Shown here: positions 20,549-29,482 of the stretch, piece by piece
Layout: each line of letters starts with the position of its first letter
How positions within the stretch are numbered: position 1 is the stretch's first letter
Assembly (NCBI GenBank): GCA_021820845.1
Contig: JAKADC010000001.1
Location: 248,001 to 312,000 of the forward strand
Length of the DNA stretch: 64,000 nt
Direction of reading: 5' to 3'
Origin: Pseudomonadota bacterium
Lineage (GTDB): Bacteria; Pseudomonadota; Gammaproteobacteria; Burkholderiales; Thiobacillaceae
Program-made: the position numbers and the translations under genes
The notes under the pieces: model-generated
Seen by the model: the letters and a program-made list of their open reading frames with translations, nothing else
Told to the model about the DNA's origin: nothing
Databases searched by the model: none

Positions 20549-21646
20549 ATGAAAATAATCTCTGTATTCAACAACAAAGGTGGGGTTGGCAAAACGACGC
20601 TAACTTTTCATCTTGCCCATGCGCTTGCAGAACTCGGGCATAAGGTTCTGATGATTGATGCGGATCCACAATGCAACCTGACAATCTATGCTGCTGACGC
20701 GGAAACGATTGCTGAGATTTGGGCCCCGGAGGATTTGATTATCGATGAGGGAATCGAGATTGCATTGCAAGGCAAGAACAAGAATTCTCTCAAAAAGCTG
20801 TTAGGTGAGATTCGCAGCGTGCACTTTCTGTTGAAACCAACAGAGGAGGGCACTGGGGAGTTTGATACGATTTCGCCGCCCCTGAATCTGGGCAAAAATC
20901 TCGATCTGATTCCTGGTCGCCTATCGCTTCATGCCTACGAAGAAAAAATTGCTTCCCGTTGGGCGGATGCATATCGCGGTGATCCCCTTGCCATTCGAAC
21001 ACTAACGCGAATGCGCACTCTTGCCGAAGAGTACGCTGATGCCTATGGGTACGAGTATGTGATCGTCGATACGTCGCCGAGCCTTGGGGCTCTGAATAAG
21101 GTGATTATTTCAACTGTTGATGGATTCTTTGTCCCGGCCTCGCCGGACCTATTTTCTCTTTACGGAATTCGAAATATTGGCAAGTCACTTACGAAATGGA
21201 AGGCTGACTTTGACACCCTATATAAGCTGATTTCTTCTGATAAGCGCAAACAATTCCCTCCTCGTTTTGTTACTTTTCTCGGCTATACGATTTATAACGC
21301 CAAGAAATATACGACAGGCTATAAGTGGAACCTAGCCCAAGCGCACCTCAGCTTTGCGGAGAAAATTCCCGCGGCAATTACAAAGTACATCCCGGCGGAG
21401 CTACGTAGTCACATTACGGAGAGTGAGTTGCAGGATCCCATCGGAGGTACGTCTGTAATGCATACGCACAATACGTTCCCTGCTCTCGCGCAGCACTACC
21501 ATGCCCCGATGTGGATGGTGCCGAGGCTAGCGCTAGATCCCGAGCATCAGAATACTGTCCTCGGGGCTTCACAGCGCTTCAAAGATACAAAAGGGGCCTA
21601 TAAGAGCTTCGCCACTGATCTCTTGAAACGGCTAAAAAAAGTCTGA
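20549..21646 (+). CDS. ParA/MinD-like ATPase, first gene of an accessory pair
   Basis: A 365-residue protein. The deviant Walker A FNNKGGVGKTTLTFHLAHAL (lysines at 10 and 15), the switch I region MIDADPQCN (D37-D39) and the Walker B VIVDTSPSLGALNK (about 172-185) are all intact. A family-specific region (about 190-330) contains FLGYTIYNAKKYTTGYKWN and lacks similarity I recognise. Typical partitioning ParA proteins are shorter and sit beside parB; here no parB or parS is visible. Instead the next gene, three bases downstream, is an alarmone synthetase. Base composition is lower in GC than the flanking genes (two 60-base lines counted here and in the next gene gave 52% and 38%), which points to horizontal transfer. 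No transposase or attachment repeat was found at the borders. Confidence 0.85.
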   Translation: MKIISVFNNKGGVGKTTLTFHLAHALAELGHKVLMIDADPQCNLTIYAADAETIAEIWAPEDLIIDEGIEIALQGKNKNSLKKLLGEIRSVHFLLKPTEEGTGEFDTISPPLNLGKNLDLIPGRLSLHAYEEKIASRWADAYRGDPLAIRTLTRMRTLAEEYADAYGYEYVIVDTSPSLGALNKVIISTVDGFFVPASPDLFSLYGIRNIGKSLTKWKADFDTLYKLISSDKRKQFPPRFVTFLGYTIYNAKKYTTGYKWNLAQAHLSFAEKIPAAITKYIPAELRSHITESELQDPIGGTSVMHTHNTFPALAQHYHAPMWMVPRLALDPEHQNTVLGASQRFKDTKGAYKSFATDLLKRLKKV

Positions 21647-21649
21647 CCC

Positions 21650-22312
21650 ATGGCGACCAAGAGAGAGTTGTCCCAACTTGTTAAGTTGTATCGTGACCAC
21701 ACGCATCTCTTTCAGTATTTTCAGGAAGGCGTCATAAGCGCTCTACGTCTGGACCCAAAACTCAATACGGACCCTCTGCCAATAATTCACTCTATCAAGA
21801 CTCGGCTTAAAGACCCGGATCACTTGGCAGATAAAATAAAGCGGAAAGAAGCAGAAGGGCGGTTAATAACTAAAGACAATCTTTTTAACGAGATTACTGA
21901 CCTCGCGGGTGTTCGGATACTGCACCTCCACCAAGCGCAAGCAAAGCCGATCCACGATTTCATAATGGAAAAGGTTAATGGACACGAATGGTATCTCGCC
22001 GAAAAACCGGTTGCCTATTCGTGGGATCCAGATTCTACGGATTTCTTTAAAGCGCTTGGTTTGAAAGTAAAACTAAAACCATCGCACTATACGAGTATTC
22101 ACTATGTGATTAGGCCCAAGAAAGGGGCACAAGCAGCCTGCGAAATCCAGGTGAGAACGCTCTTCGAGGAAATATGGGGTGAGATCGATCACTCGGTAAA
22201 TTATCCAACGGCCACAAACAATCCTGCGACAAAAGAGCAGCTTCGGGTCTTGTCGAAACTCGTATCTACCGGAACGCGATTGGTCGATTCGATATTTAAG
22301 CTACATGGTTAG
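21650..22312 (+). CDS. Single-domain RelA/SpoT alarmone synthetase, second gene of the pair
   Basis: A 220-residue protein with only the synthetase domain: no HD hydrolase, TGS or ACT domain. Visible motifs are IHSIKTRLKDPDHLADKIKRK (nucleotide-binding K50, R52, K64-K66 region), ITDLAGVRIL (D84, G87, R89), SHYTSIHYVI (Y147, S149, H151, replacing the usual GYRSLH) and CEIQVRTLFEEIWGEIDHS (E165, Q167, R169, W176, H181). All residues expected for pyrophosphate transfer seem present. Such small synthetases make (p)ppGpp, or in toxSAS proteins (p)ppApp or tRNA pyrophosphorylation. The tight pairing with the ParA-like gene suggests one functional unit, perhaps toxin-antitoxin or phage defence; that is inference. 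Confidence 0.85.
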   Translation: MATKRELSQLVKLYRDHTHLFQYFQEGVISALRLDPKLNTDPLPIIHSIKTRLKDPDHLADKIKRKEAEGRLITKDNLFNEITDLAGVRILHLHQAQAKPIHDFIMEKVNGHEWYLAEKPVAYSWDPDSTDFFKALGLKVKLKPSHYTSIHYVIRPKKGAQAACEIQVRTLFEEIWGEIDHSVNYPTATNNPATKEQLRVLSKLVSTGTRLVDSIFKLHG

Positions 22313-22443
22313 AGTAGACGGTCGCGCACGCAACGACATCGCAGTAACGCACATTCCCAAATTAGAGGATACGCGGCCAGATCTTGAGAATAAATGTGGT
22401 CAGACGCCATGGTCACGCGATGGTTAGCAACCGTGAAAATGAC

Positions 22444-23096
22444 ATGCATGCAGATCTGAACGAACGCGTGGCGGTGGCGACGCAAACGGCGCCCTGGCTC
22501 GCGACGGCGGACGGTGAGGGCGCCTGCAAGCCGCTCGACAGCCTGGCGGGCGGTGCGGGCACCACCAGCCTGGTGCAGGCGCCGGCGGGTGCGGTGTTCG
22601 CGCCGCCTGGTAGTGCGCTGGGCGAGGAAATTCTCGTGCTCGATGGCACGCTGACGGATGCGCGCGGCGTGTGGGGGGGGCGGGAGCTTTCCTGCGCAAT
22701 CCGCCGGGGTCGGAGGTCTCCCTTCATAGTGAAACGGGGTGCGTGCTGTTCATCAAGCGTTTCGCGTTCGACGCCGAAGATACGGCGGCGGTGCGGCTGA
22801 ATACGGCGTCCATGCGATGGCTGCCCGGCCTGGTGCCGGGGCTGTCGGTGATGCCCTTGCACGAGCATGCAGGCGAGCATACCGCGCTGGTGCGCTGGCA
22901 GCCGGAGACGTTCTTCCAGAGCCACGCGCATTTCGGCGGCGAGGAAATCCTGGTGCTCGATGGCGTGTTCGAGGACGAGTTCGGCCGCTATCCGGCCGGC
23001 AGCTGGCTGCGCAGCCCGCACATGAGCAGGCACCAGCCGTTCAGCCGCGAGGGGTGCACGATCTTCGTCAAGGTCGGCCACCTCGGGGCAGGGTGA
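22444..23096 (+). pseudogene. Frameshifted double-cupin (ChrR-like) protein
   Basis: Two overlapping frames encode the halves of one protein. The first (from the ATG at 22444, MHADLNERVAVATQTAPWL) holds GEEILVLDGTLTDARGVW. The second, one frame over, continues AGAFLRNPPGSE and then a second cupin with FFQSHAHFGGEEILVLDGVF and AGSWLRSPH. The break is at a run of eight G residues (22673-22680): adding one G restores a single bicupin of about 218 residues. Each half repeats GEEILVLDG and a conserved SWLR/AFLR stretch, as in ChrR-type cupin proteins. It may be a true pseudogene, a phase-variable tract or a sequencing error. Confidence 0.75.
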
Positions 23097-23136
23097 CGAA
23101 GCGTCCCATCGGGGTCAGGTGTTCCCTGTTGTCGCC

Positions 23137-24213
23137 CTATTTTTTCCCCGCAGGCTCGTCGCCCATGCGCCAGATATCGACGTCCTGGCCCCGCTCGCGC
23201 AGGCGTTCCGACTTGGCGGACAGGTAGCGCTGGAAGCTCGGCTCTGTTTTATAAGCACCGCTCAGCACGTAGGTCAAAATGCCCTGGGTGTGGAACAGCT
23301 TGAAATAGGCTTCGGAGCGGATGATCTCCTTGCCCTTTGCGTCGAACAGCACGATGGAGGGCGCATATTTGATGTCCAGCGCCCTGGCCCATGCGCGCGC
23401 CGTGGTGGCTTTGCCCTGCGGGGTGGTCAGCGGCGTGTCCGACCACATGTCGAGCTGGATCGCATCGAACCCGGCGATGATGCTGCGCGTCTGCTTGTCC
23501 GACAGGATCCGGCGGTGCAATTCGGCGCAGGCGGGGCAATCGCGTTGCTCGAAGAACACCGCAATCGGCCTGGTCTTGCCGCCCTTGCGCACAAGATTGA
23601 AGGGCGGCTTCCTGAAGAAGGGTTCACCGATCATGTCGCCGCCCGTGGCAGGCGGCCGGTGCGCTGCGAGGTAATCGAGGTAGTCGGATTCCTTCCTGCC
23701 TCGTGCCGCGAACTGCAGCGCAGTCATGAACCGGGCGGGCGGGATGTAGCCATTGAGCCGCAATACGGTTTTCCCGGCTTCGTCGAAGAACAGGATGGTG
23801 GGGGTGAATTGCACCTTGAGGCCGGCGGCAAACTGCTTCTCGGGCATGGACCGGTTGTCGAGCCCCACGACCTCGCGGTCGCCCCACATGTTGATGGCGA
23901 TCACGTCGAAGTGTTTCCGCAGGTAGGTTTCGATGTCCTTTTGCGAAAGATTGCGCTCGACCAAAGCATGGCAGTAAGGGCAGCCGTCCTGCGTGAACAG
24001 GAGCATCACGCGCTTGTTTCTGGATTTGGCTTCCGCAATGTCTTCCCGCAGGTTGAGGAAGCTCGACTTGAACCAGCTCGGGTATTCGGTCTGGACCGCG
24101 CCACGGAACGCGCCTTCTTTCCTTTCCGCTGCGTGGGCCAGGGAGGTAAACAGGAGCAGGATGCATGCGAACCATTTCAGGAAATGGGGGCCGTGCGTCG
24201 AACGTGGATTCAT
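23137..24213 (-). CDS. Exported protein with two thioredoxin-like domains
   Basis: A 358-residue protein with an N-terminal signal peptide (hydrophobic core FACILLLFTSLAHA, cleavage near 29). Two thioredoxin-fold repeats follow, one with CPYC (78-81) in LLFTQDGCPYCHALVERNL and one with CPAC (226-229) in VFFEQRDCPACAELHRRIL. Each is followed by a strand with a cis-proline-like TPT or APS (QFTPTILFF, KYAPSIVLF). Single-domain relatives include SoxW and DsbD-type thioredoxins. It is probably a periplasmic thiol reductant, possibly for sulfur-oxidation or cytochrome maturation proteins; the partner is unknown. It stands alone on the minus strand. Confidence 0.82.
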   Translation of the reverse strand: MNPRSTHGPHFLKWFACILLLFTSLAHAAERKEGAFRGAVQTEYPSWFKSSFLNLREDIAEAKSRNKRVMLLFTQDGCPYCHALVERNLSQKDIETYLRKHFDVIAINMWGDREVVGLDNRSMPEKQFAAGLKVQFTPTILFFDEAGKTVLRLNGYIPPARFMTALQFAARGRKESDYLDYLAAHRPPATGGDMIGEPFFRKPPFNLVRKGGKTRPIAVFFEQRDCPACAELHRRILSDKQTRSIIAGFDAIQLDMWSDTPLTTPQGKATTARAWARALDIKYAPSIVLFDAKGKEIIRSEAYFKLFHTQGILTYVLSGAYKTEPSFQRYLSAKSERLRERGQDVDIWRMGDEPAGKK

Positions 24214-24357
24214 GTGGTCTCCCTCCGGGTTGAATCGACCCGCGACGCCTTGTTAAGCGGGCCGCCGCGGCGTCAGGGTCATGGCGCATTCTGCCATTCC
24301 GATTACAGGCGAACCGACCTGTTTATTTTTTTTCCGCCTTAACCAGGGTCTGCCCGA

Positions 24358-24849
24358 CTAGTCTGCGTCGCCCAATTTGGCATTCGGACCTGGCTCTTTC
24401 AGCCATTCCAGAATGTCATCCGAAATTTCCTCGCTGAGCGACGTCAACGTCGAGCAGGCCCGGAACGAGCCGCCGATCGTCTGGCGCCTCGCTTCGAAAT
24501 TCCCCAGCAGTTTATTGCCCTGCATGAGCTTGCCTTCCAGCGAAAGCCACTTCGGTCCCGTCCAGCCTCCGCCGCCGAGCGTGTGGAGATGCGTGGCGAC
24601 CAGTACCAGCCTTTTCCCCGTATTCGTGCTGGATTTATTCTCCGCCACGACCACGCGCCCGTTGGACTCCGCTGCCAGATAGCGCGGCATGGTGGTATTC
24701 CAGTCGCATTCCTTGCGGACGTCTTCATTCGCGACATCGTCGCTTTGATAGGGGATGAGCGAAGACACTTGCACGACGTCCTCGGCTCGAGCAGATACCG
24801 TCGCCAGACAGGCCAAGGACACCGCAAACAATCCATGTATAGCTTTCAT
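24358..24849 (-). CDS. Exported protein of unknown function
   Basis: A 163-residue protein with a signal peptide (FAVSLACLATVSARA, cleavage near 22). The mature part starts EDVVQVSSLIPYQSDDVANE. Two cysteines (in KECDWN and FRACST) could form a disulfide. The middle VLVATHLHTLGGGGWTGPKWLSLEG is split by glycines. The pattern CDW...LxG...G-x-FRAC resembles small periplasmic proteins of unknown role, but I do not recognise the family. Confidence 0.7.
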   Translation of the reverse strand: MKAIHGLFAVSLACLATVSARAEDVVQVSSLIPYQSDDVANEDVRKECDWNTTMPRYLAAESNGRVVVAENKSSTNTGKRLVLVATHLHTLGGGGWTGPKWLSLEGKLMQGNKLLGNFEARRQTIGGSFRACSTLTSLSEEISDDILEWLKEPGPNAKLGDAD

Positions 24850-25130
24850 GACACTCTCCCTTATTTAATAAAAAAACAAAACAATAGGGGGGGCGCTGCC
24901 CCCATCTCACGGTGGATATCCGAAATGAATGTAGGCGTTGTATCGTCCGGTCAGCGCGATCCTTTAGGTGGCTTTTCCATCTGATGCCTCGCTGGCTATT
25001 GCCGCCATTTAAGAGTGTCCGCTAAATCTCCGTTAGCTCAGGCTGTAGAAATACATCTGGGCCAAGAGCGAAACGTTGACCCAGGGCCGACGCGAACGCC
25101 CAACGATAAAAACACAGGGAGGAGCAACAC

Positions 25131-26819
25131 ATGAAAACCCTCGAGGAACGCCTCGCGCAAGTCGAGGCGCGACTGGAGCGCATCGAGCGCCTGTTGCCGG
25201 CCGCGCAAGCGGCGGAGCCCGCAGTTGCTGAAATCCCCGCTGCCGCTGCACAGGAAATGCCGCCGGTCTACGCACCGCCCGCGGCGGCACGCCGTGTGGT
25301 GGACCCGCAGTTCAACGCCCCCGCGCCCAAGCCGTCCGAGCGCAGCGAGATCCCTGTGACGCAGATCCTCGGCTGGACCGGGGCGACGGCGCTGGTGCTT
25401 GCGGTGGCGTATCTGATCCGGCTGGCGCTCGATTCGGGGTGGTTGACGCCCGAGCGGCAACTGGGGCTGGCGGTGCTGTCTGGCCTGGGCCTGATCGGCG
25501 CGGGGCTGAAGCTGCGTTCGGCGGACAAGCAGTACGCGAGCCTGCTGCCCGCGGGCGGGCTGGTGGTGCTGTTCCTCGCGATCTATGGCGCGCATCTTTA
25601 TTACCATCTGATCGGCGTGCCGTTCGCGGCGGGCGCGGTGTTCGTCACGTGTCTGGCCGCGCTGTGGCTGGGGCGGCTGTTCGAGAGCGAGCTCTACGCC
25701 CTGTTTGCGGTCGTGGGGTCGTACTCGGCGCCGTTCCTGCTGCACGCGCTCGCCGGTTCGGTGGTCGATCTGGTCGTCTATTTCTCGGCGTGGAGCGTGC
25801 TGTTCTGTGTCTACTCGGTCTGGATCGGGCAGCGCCGCACGTATCTGCTCGCGGCGTATCTTGCGCTGCTCGGCTTCCATGCGCTGTGGAACGCGATGGC
25901 GCCGACGGAGTGGGGCGCGGCCTTCGCGTTCCAGGTGCTGCAGTTCGCGATCTTCCTCGGCGGCGCGCTGGTGTTCTCGGTGCGTCATCAGCGTCCGATG
26001 AGCAGCGAGGAGGCGCTGGCGCATCTGCCGCTGCTTCTGATTTTCTATGCGCTGCAATACTGGCTGCTCCATCGCCACGTGCCGGCATTTGCACCGTGGA
26101 TCGCGCTCGGCAGCATGGGGGTGCTGCTGCTCGCGCACCTCGCTGCCCGCCACGTCCTCGGCGCGCTGCCGGCGAGCACGATGCTGGTCAGCGCCTATGC
26201 GGCGCTGGTCGTGTTTCACGCGGGCTATATGGAACTGCTGCCCGACGCATTCGCGCCCTGGGTCGTTTTGCTGCTGCTGCCGGCGCTCGCCGTTTACATG
26301 CGCAGGCGCGACGGGCTCGCTTCCGTGGCCTGGCCGTTCCGCGTGCTGATCGGGATTGTCTTCCTGCTCAACTATGAGCGCGTGGTGATCGGTGCGGGCA
26401 TGGGCGACGTGCCGGCGCACGATCTGCTCGCGTTGCTGTATGCCGCGGCGTTGTATGCGGCGTATGCGCTGATGCGGCGCACGCCGGCGCTCGCCGATTT
26501 CGCGACCGTCGCGCTCTACGTCGGACACGTCGCGATGATGAGCGCCGCGGTGCAGATTTTCGACGGCCGCCTCGCCGTCTCGCTCGCCTGGGGCGTCGTC
26601 GCGCTCGCCTGTCTCGCGCTCGCCTTCCGCAGCGGCGACAAGCAGCTCGGCAAGTCCTCGCTTCTCATCTTCGCCGCCTCGGCCGCCAAGGTCATGCTGT
26701 TCGATCTTTCCAACGCCGCGCCGCTGGTCCGCATCGGCCTCCTGCTCGTGCTCGGTGTGACGCTCTACGCCGGCGGGTGGATGTACAAGAAGGTCGACCA
26801 GCTGGACGCGCGGCCGTGA
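25131..26819 (+). CDS. DUF2339 multi-pass membrane protein
   Basis: A 562-residue protein. A short N-terminal coiled coil (TLEERLAQVEARLERIERLL) and a proline/alanine linker precede about sixteen hydrophobic segments. The DUF2339 hallmark is visible: GWTGATALVLAVAYLIRLAL, then LLPAGGLVVLFLAIYGAHLYY and YALFAVVGSYSAPFLL. Members are inner-membrane proteins of unknown role. A ribosome site (GGGAGGAG) precedes the ATG at 25131. Confidence 0.87.
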   Translation: MKTLEERLAQVEARLERIERLLPAAQAAEPAVAEIPAAAAQEMPPVYAPPAAARRVVDPQFNAPAPKPSERSEIPVTQILGWTGATALVLAVAYLIRLALDSGWLTPERQLGLAVLSGLGLIGAGLKLRSADKQYASLLPAGGLVVLFLAIYGAHLYYHLIGVPFAAGAVFVTCLAALWLGRLFESELYALFAVVGSYSAPFLLHALAGSVVDLVVYFSAWSVLFCVYSVWIGQRRTYLLAAYLALLGFHALWNAMAPTEWGAAFAFQVLQFAIFLGGALVFSVRHQRPMSSEEALAHLPLLLIFYALQYWLLHRHVPAFAPWIALGSMGVLLLAHLAARHVLGALPASTMLVSAYAALVVFHAGYMELLPDAFAPWVVLLLLPALAVYMRRRDGLASVAWPFRVLIGIVFLLNYERVVIGAGMGDVPAHDLLALLYAAALYAAYALMRRTPALADFATVALYVGHVAMMSAAVQIFDGRLAVSLAWGVVALACLALAFRSGDKQLGKSSLLIFAASAAKVMLFDLSNAAPLVRIGLLLVLGVTLYAGGWMYKKVDQLDARP

Positions 26820-26892
26820 CGCATTCCAGTCGATGCGTGACAATAGGCCGCAGCGCAAGACCCGATCCCGTTTCCGCTCAACTCAATCCACT

Positions 26893-27405
26893 ATGAAACG
26901 CATCCCGACTTCTATCCTCTGGCTCGCCATTGCACTCGCCGGCATCGCGCTCGTCGCCAGCAGCTTCATCATGGTGGCGTGGCTGAAGCTCCAGCCCTGC
27001 CCGCTGTGCATCGCGCAGCGCACGCTGTTCATGCTGATGGGCGTGGCGGCGCTGGTCGCCTTTTTCACGCATCGAAATCCTGCCGGCCGCATCACCGGCG
27101 CGTTGACGGTGCTGGTGGCGGTGTCGGGCGCGGCCGTCGCGGGGTATCAGGTATGGCTGCAGCACCAGCCTGCGAACATGTTCTCCTGCGGGGCGGATAC
27201 CAATTTCGTCGAGGACATCGTGTACTGGCTGGGCCAGCAGGTTCCAGCCCTGTTCGATGCGCCCGGCGTGTGCCAGGACACGTCGTTTTTGATTCTCGGC
27301 TACTCGCTTGCGGTATGGGCGCTGGTCGCGTTTGCAGCGTGTGCGGTGCTGGGGCTGTGGGCGCTGCTGCGTCGGCCCCGCCTTCATCGTCATTTTGCCG
27401 GTTGA
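26893..27405 (+). CDS. dsbB: Disulfide bond formation protein B
   Basis: A 170-residue inner-membrane protein with four transmembrane helices. The quinone-linked cysteine pair is in LQPCPLCIAQR. The second periplasmic pair is one cysteine in MFSCGAD and one in PGVCQDTSF. It reoxidises DsbA and passes electrons to ubiquinone. The start chosen is the ATG at 26893 (MKRIPTSILWLAIAL). The gene's last 16 bases overlap the tail of the converging DMT gene. Confidence 0.94.
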   Translation: MKRIPTSILWLAIALAGIALVASSFIMVAWLKLQPCPLCIAQRTLFMLMGVAALVAFFTHRNPAGRITGALTVLVAVSGAAVAGYQVWLQHQPANMFSCGADTNFVEDIVYWLGQQVPALFDAPGVCQDTSFLILGYSLAVWALVAFAACAVLGLWALLRRPRLHRHFAG

Positions 27406-28301
27406 TGCGTCGCGCCCAGCACGGCGCCGATCGTCACCAGCACGACGCCGGCGATCGTCACGGCATCGAGCGATTCCTTCAGCAGGGGCACGGCGGCAAC
27501 GGCCGAGATGCCGGGGACCATGGCCAGCATGAGGGTGGCGCGCTGCGGCCCGATGTTGTGGATGGCGTAGGCGAAGAGCAGGCCGGCGATCGAGGCGGCG
27601 AGGATGCCTTGATACACGCCTTGCCACAGGACGAAGGACAGCGGAACGGTGGTGACGGCTTTGGGCAGGAACGCGAGATACACCGGCGCGTAGCAGGCCA
27701 TCGAAATCACGGCGATGCCGATCGTCGCGTCGAGCGGCGAGACGTGCCAGTGCTTGAGCAGCAGGCCGAATGACGCATAGCAGGTCGCGGCAAGGAGAAA
27801 AAACACGTCGCCGACCCACTGATGCGCGGGCGCGCCGGCAAACCGGCCGAAGCTGTGGAGGCCGATCAGCACGATGCCCAGGGCTGCGATGAGCAGGGCG
27901 AGTTCGGACCGCACGCCGGGGCGATGCCCGAGCAGGAGCCAGGCGATCAACGCCGTCGCGAACGGAATGCCGCCATTGACGAGGATGCCCGCGTGCGCGG
28001 TCGGCGCGAGCGAAAAGCCCGAGTAGACGAACAAGCCGTAACTCAGGCCGCCGAATCCGGCGAGCACGGCCAGCCGGCCCCACGCGAGGCGCCGCCAGCG
28101 GGCCAGCACGAACGGGAGGCACACGATTCCCGAGAAGGCGAAACGAACCGCGGCCATGTCATAGGGCGTCAGCGGGCTGCGCCCGCCGAGCCGGGAGACG
28201 ATGTTGAACCCCGACCAGATCACGACGACCGCGGTTGCGGCCGCAAACCCCTTGAAGAGGTGGCGGCGGTGGAGCGGCAGGGCGCGGGCGTCGGCTGTCA
28301 T
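27390..28301 (-). CDS. EamA/DMT-family transporter
   Basis: A 303-residue protein with ten hydrophobic segments in two EamA repeats. The start is the ATG at 28301 (MTADARALPLHRRHLFKGF). The first repeat has VVIWSGFNIVSRLGG, with YDMAAVRFAFSG; the second ends MLAMVPGISAVAAVPLLKES, typical of the family. The substrate is unknown. It is unrelated in close detail to the DMT protein at 12695. It overlaps dsbB tail to tail. Confidence 0.88.
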   Translation of the reverse strand: MTADARALPLHRRHLFKGFAAATAVVVIWSGFNIVSRLGGRSPLTPYDMAAVRFAFSGIVCLPFVLARWRRLAWGRLAVLAGFGGLSYGLFVYSGFSLAPTAHAGILVNGGIPFATALIAWLLLGHRPGVRSELALLIAALGIVLIGLHSFGRFAGAPAHQWVGDVFFLLAATCYASFGLLLKHWHVSPLDATIGIAVISMACYAPVYLAFLPKAVTTVPLSFVLWQGVYQGILAASIAGLLFAYAIHNIGPQRATLMLAMVPGISAVAAVPLLKESLDAVTIAGVVLVTIGAVLGATHQPAK

Positions 28302-28531
28302 GCGTCTGGATTCCGAGTGGGCGGAGCCGCTCACCTTACCACCGGCAAACGGTCCCTCGCGTCGAACGCACGCAAGCAGGCGCGGCACGGCGGGATGCAG
28401 CCGGCTCGTATCGGTCCGCCGCGCAGGCGGGCCGAGCCGGATCCGGACGACGCATTCTGTTCTTCGCGGCGGGCACGGGGTTACACTTTCCGCTCTGCGG
28501 CCTTCCGGCCGGTCTGGGGGAATGACCTGCC

Positions 28532-29482
28532 ATGTCCCGTCAGCATCCCATCGTCACGGTGACCGGCTCGTCGGGCGCCGGCCTGTCCACGATACGCCAC
28601 GCGTTCAAATTCATCTTCCAGCGCCTCGGCATCAAGGCCGCGATCGTTCACGGCGACGGTTTCCGGCGCTATACCGAGCGGCAGTTCGCCGCGCTGCTCG
28701 AGGAAGCGCGAGGCAGCGGCCGCAACATTTCCTGGTTCGGGCCCGAGTGCAACCATTTTCCCGAGCTCGAATCGTTTTTCAGGACTTATGGCGAATGCGG
28801 CAGCGGCGTCTACCGCCAGTACGCGCACACCGCGGAGCACGCCGCGGAACTGGGCGTGCGGCGCGGCGAATTCACCGCCTGGTCGCCGCTGCCGGCGGGG
28901 AGCGATCTCCTGTTCTACGAAGGACAGCATGGCGGCCTGATGGCCAACACCTGGACCCGCCGCAAGGTCGACTCGCGCCACTTCCCGCCGGGAATCGATC
29001 GTCGCGTGGGCCGACCGGGCATCGACGTGGCCCAGTACGTGGACCTCCTGATCGGCGTGGCGCCGGCGATCAACCTGGAATGGATACAGAAGATCCACCG
29101 CGACTGCCAGAAGGGCAGATGCCCGCCGGAGGAATCGGTGGAAACCATCCTGCGGCGCATGGACGACTACATCCACTACATCGTGCCGCAATTCGGCCTG
29201 ACCGACATCAACATCCAGCGCATTCCGCTGGTGGACACCTCCGACCCGTTCATCGCGCGCGACGTGCCGCTGGCCGAGGAATCGCTGTGCGTCATCCACT
29301 TCCGCGACCGCGAGCGCCACGATTTTCCCGACATGCTCAAGCGTCTTCCCGACGCCGTCATGTCGCGCCCGACCACGATGCTGATTCCCAGCAAGAGCCT
29401 GCGCCTGGCGCTCGGCGTGATCTGCGGCCCGATCCTCTCCGGATTCATGGAGGCGCGCGGCCAGGCAGCGAGCTCGCGATAA
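28532..29482 (+). CDS. Phosphoribulokinase-family kinase, divergent
   Basis: A 316-residue class I PRK homologue. PRK phosphorylates ribulose-5-phosphate for the Calvin cycle. Conserved parts are TVTGSSGAGLSTI (P-loop 12-20), D42 in HGDGFRRYTER, FYEGQHGG, AINLEWIQKIHRD and ILRRMDDYIHYIVPQFG, then DINIQRIPLVDTSDPF. Three things are odd. Residue 18 of the P-loop is Leu where class I enzymes have Thr. The usual His45 and Arg49 of the sugar site are Arg and Glu. An insertion of about 23 residues (NTWTRRKVDSRHFPPGIDRR and on) sits after EGQHGG. It may be a true PRK, a PrkB-like paralogue, or act on another sugar phosphate. No cbbLS genes are nearby. Confidence 0.82.
   Translation: MSRQHPIVTVTGSSGAGLSTIRHAFKFIFQRLGIKAAIVHGDGFRRYTERQFAALLEEARGSGRNISWFGPECNHFPELESFFRTYGECGSGVYRQYAHTAEHAAELGVRRGEFTAWSPLPAGSDLLFYEGQHGGLMANTWTRRKVDSRHFPPGIDRRVGRPGIDVAQYVDLLIGVAPAINLEWIQKIHRDCQKGRCPPEESVETILRRMDDYIHYIVPQFGLTDINIQRIPLVDTSDPFIARDVPLAEESLCVIHFRDRERHDFPDMLKRLPDAVMSRPTTMLIPSKSLRLALGVICGPILSGFMEARGQAASSR

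Noticed and set aside
20549-21646. Plasmid or chromosome partition locus
   Set aside because: No parB-like gene or repeated parS-like sites are near, and the downstream partner is an alarmone synthetase.
20489-22443. Transposase or attachment repeats bounding the ParA/synthetase pair
   Set aside because: I looked at both borders for direct or inverted repeats and recombinase fragments and saw none convincing.
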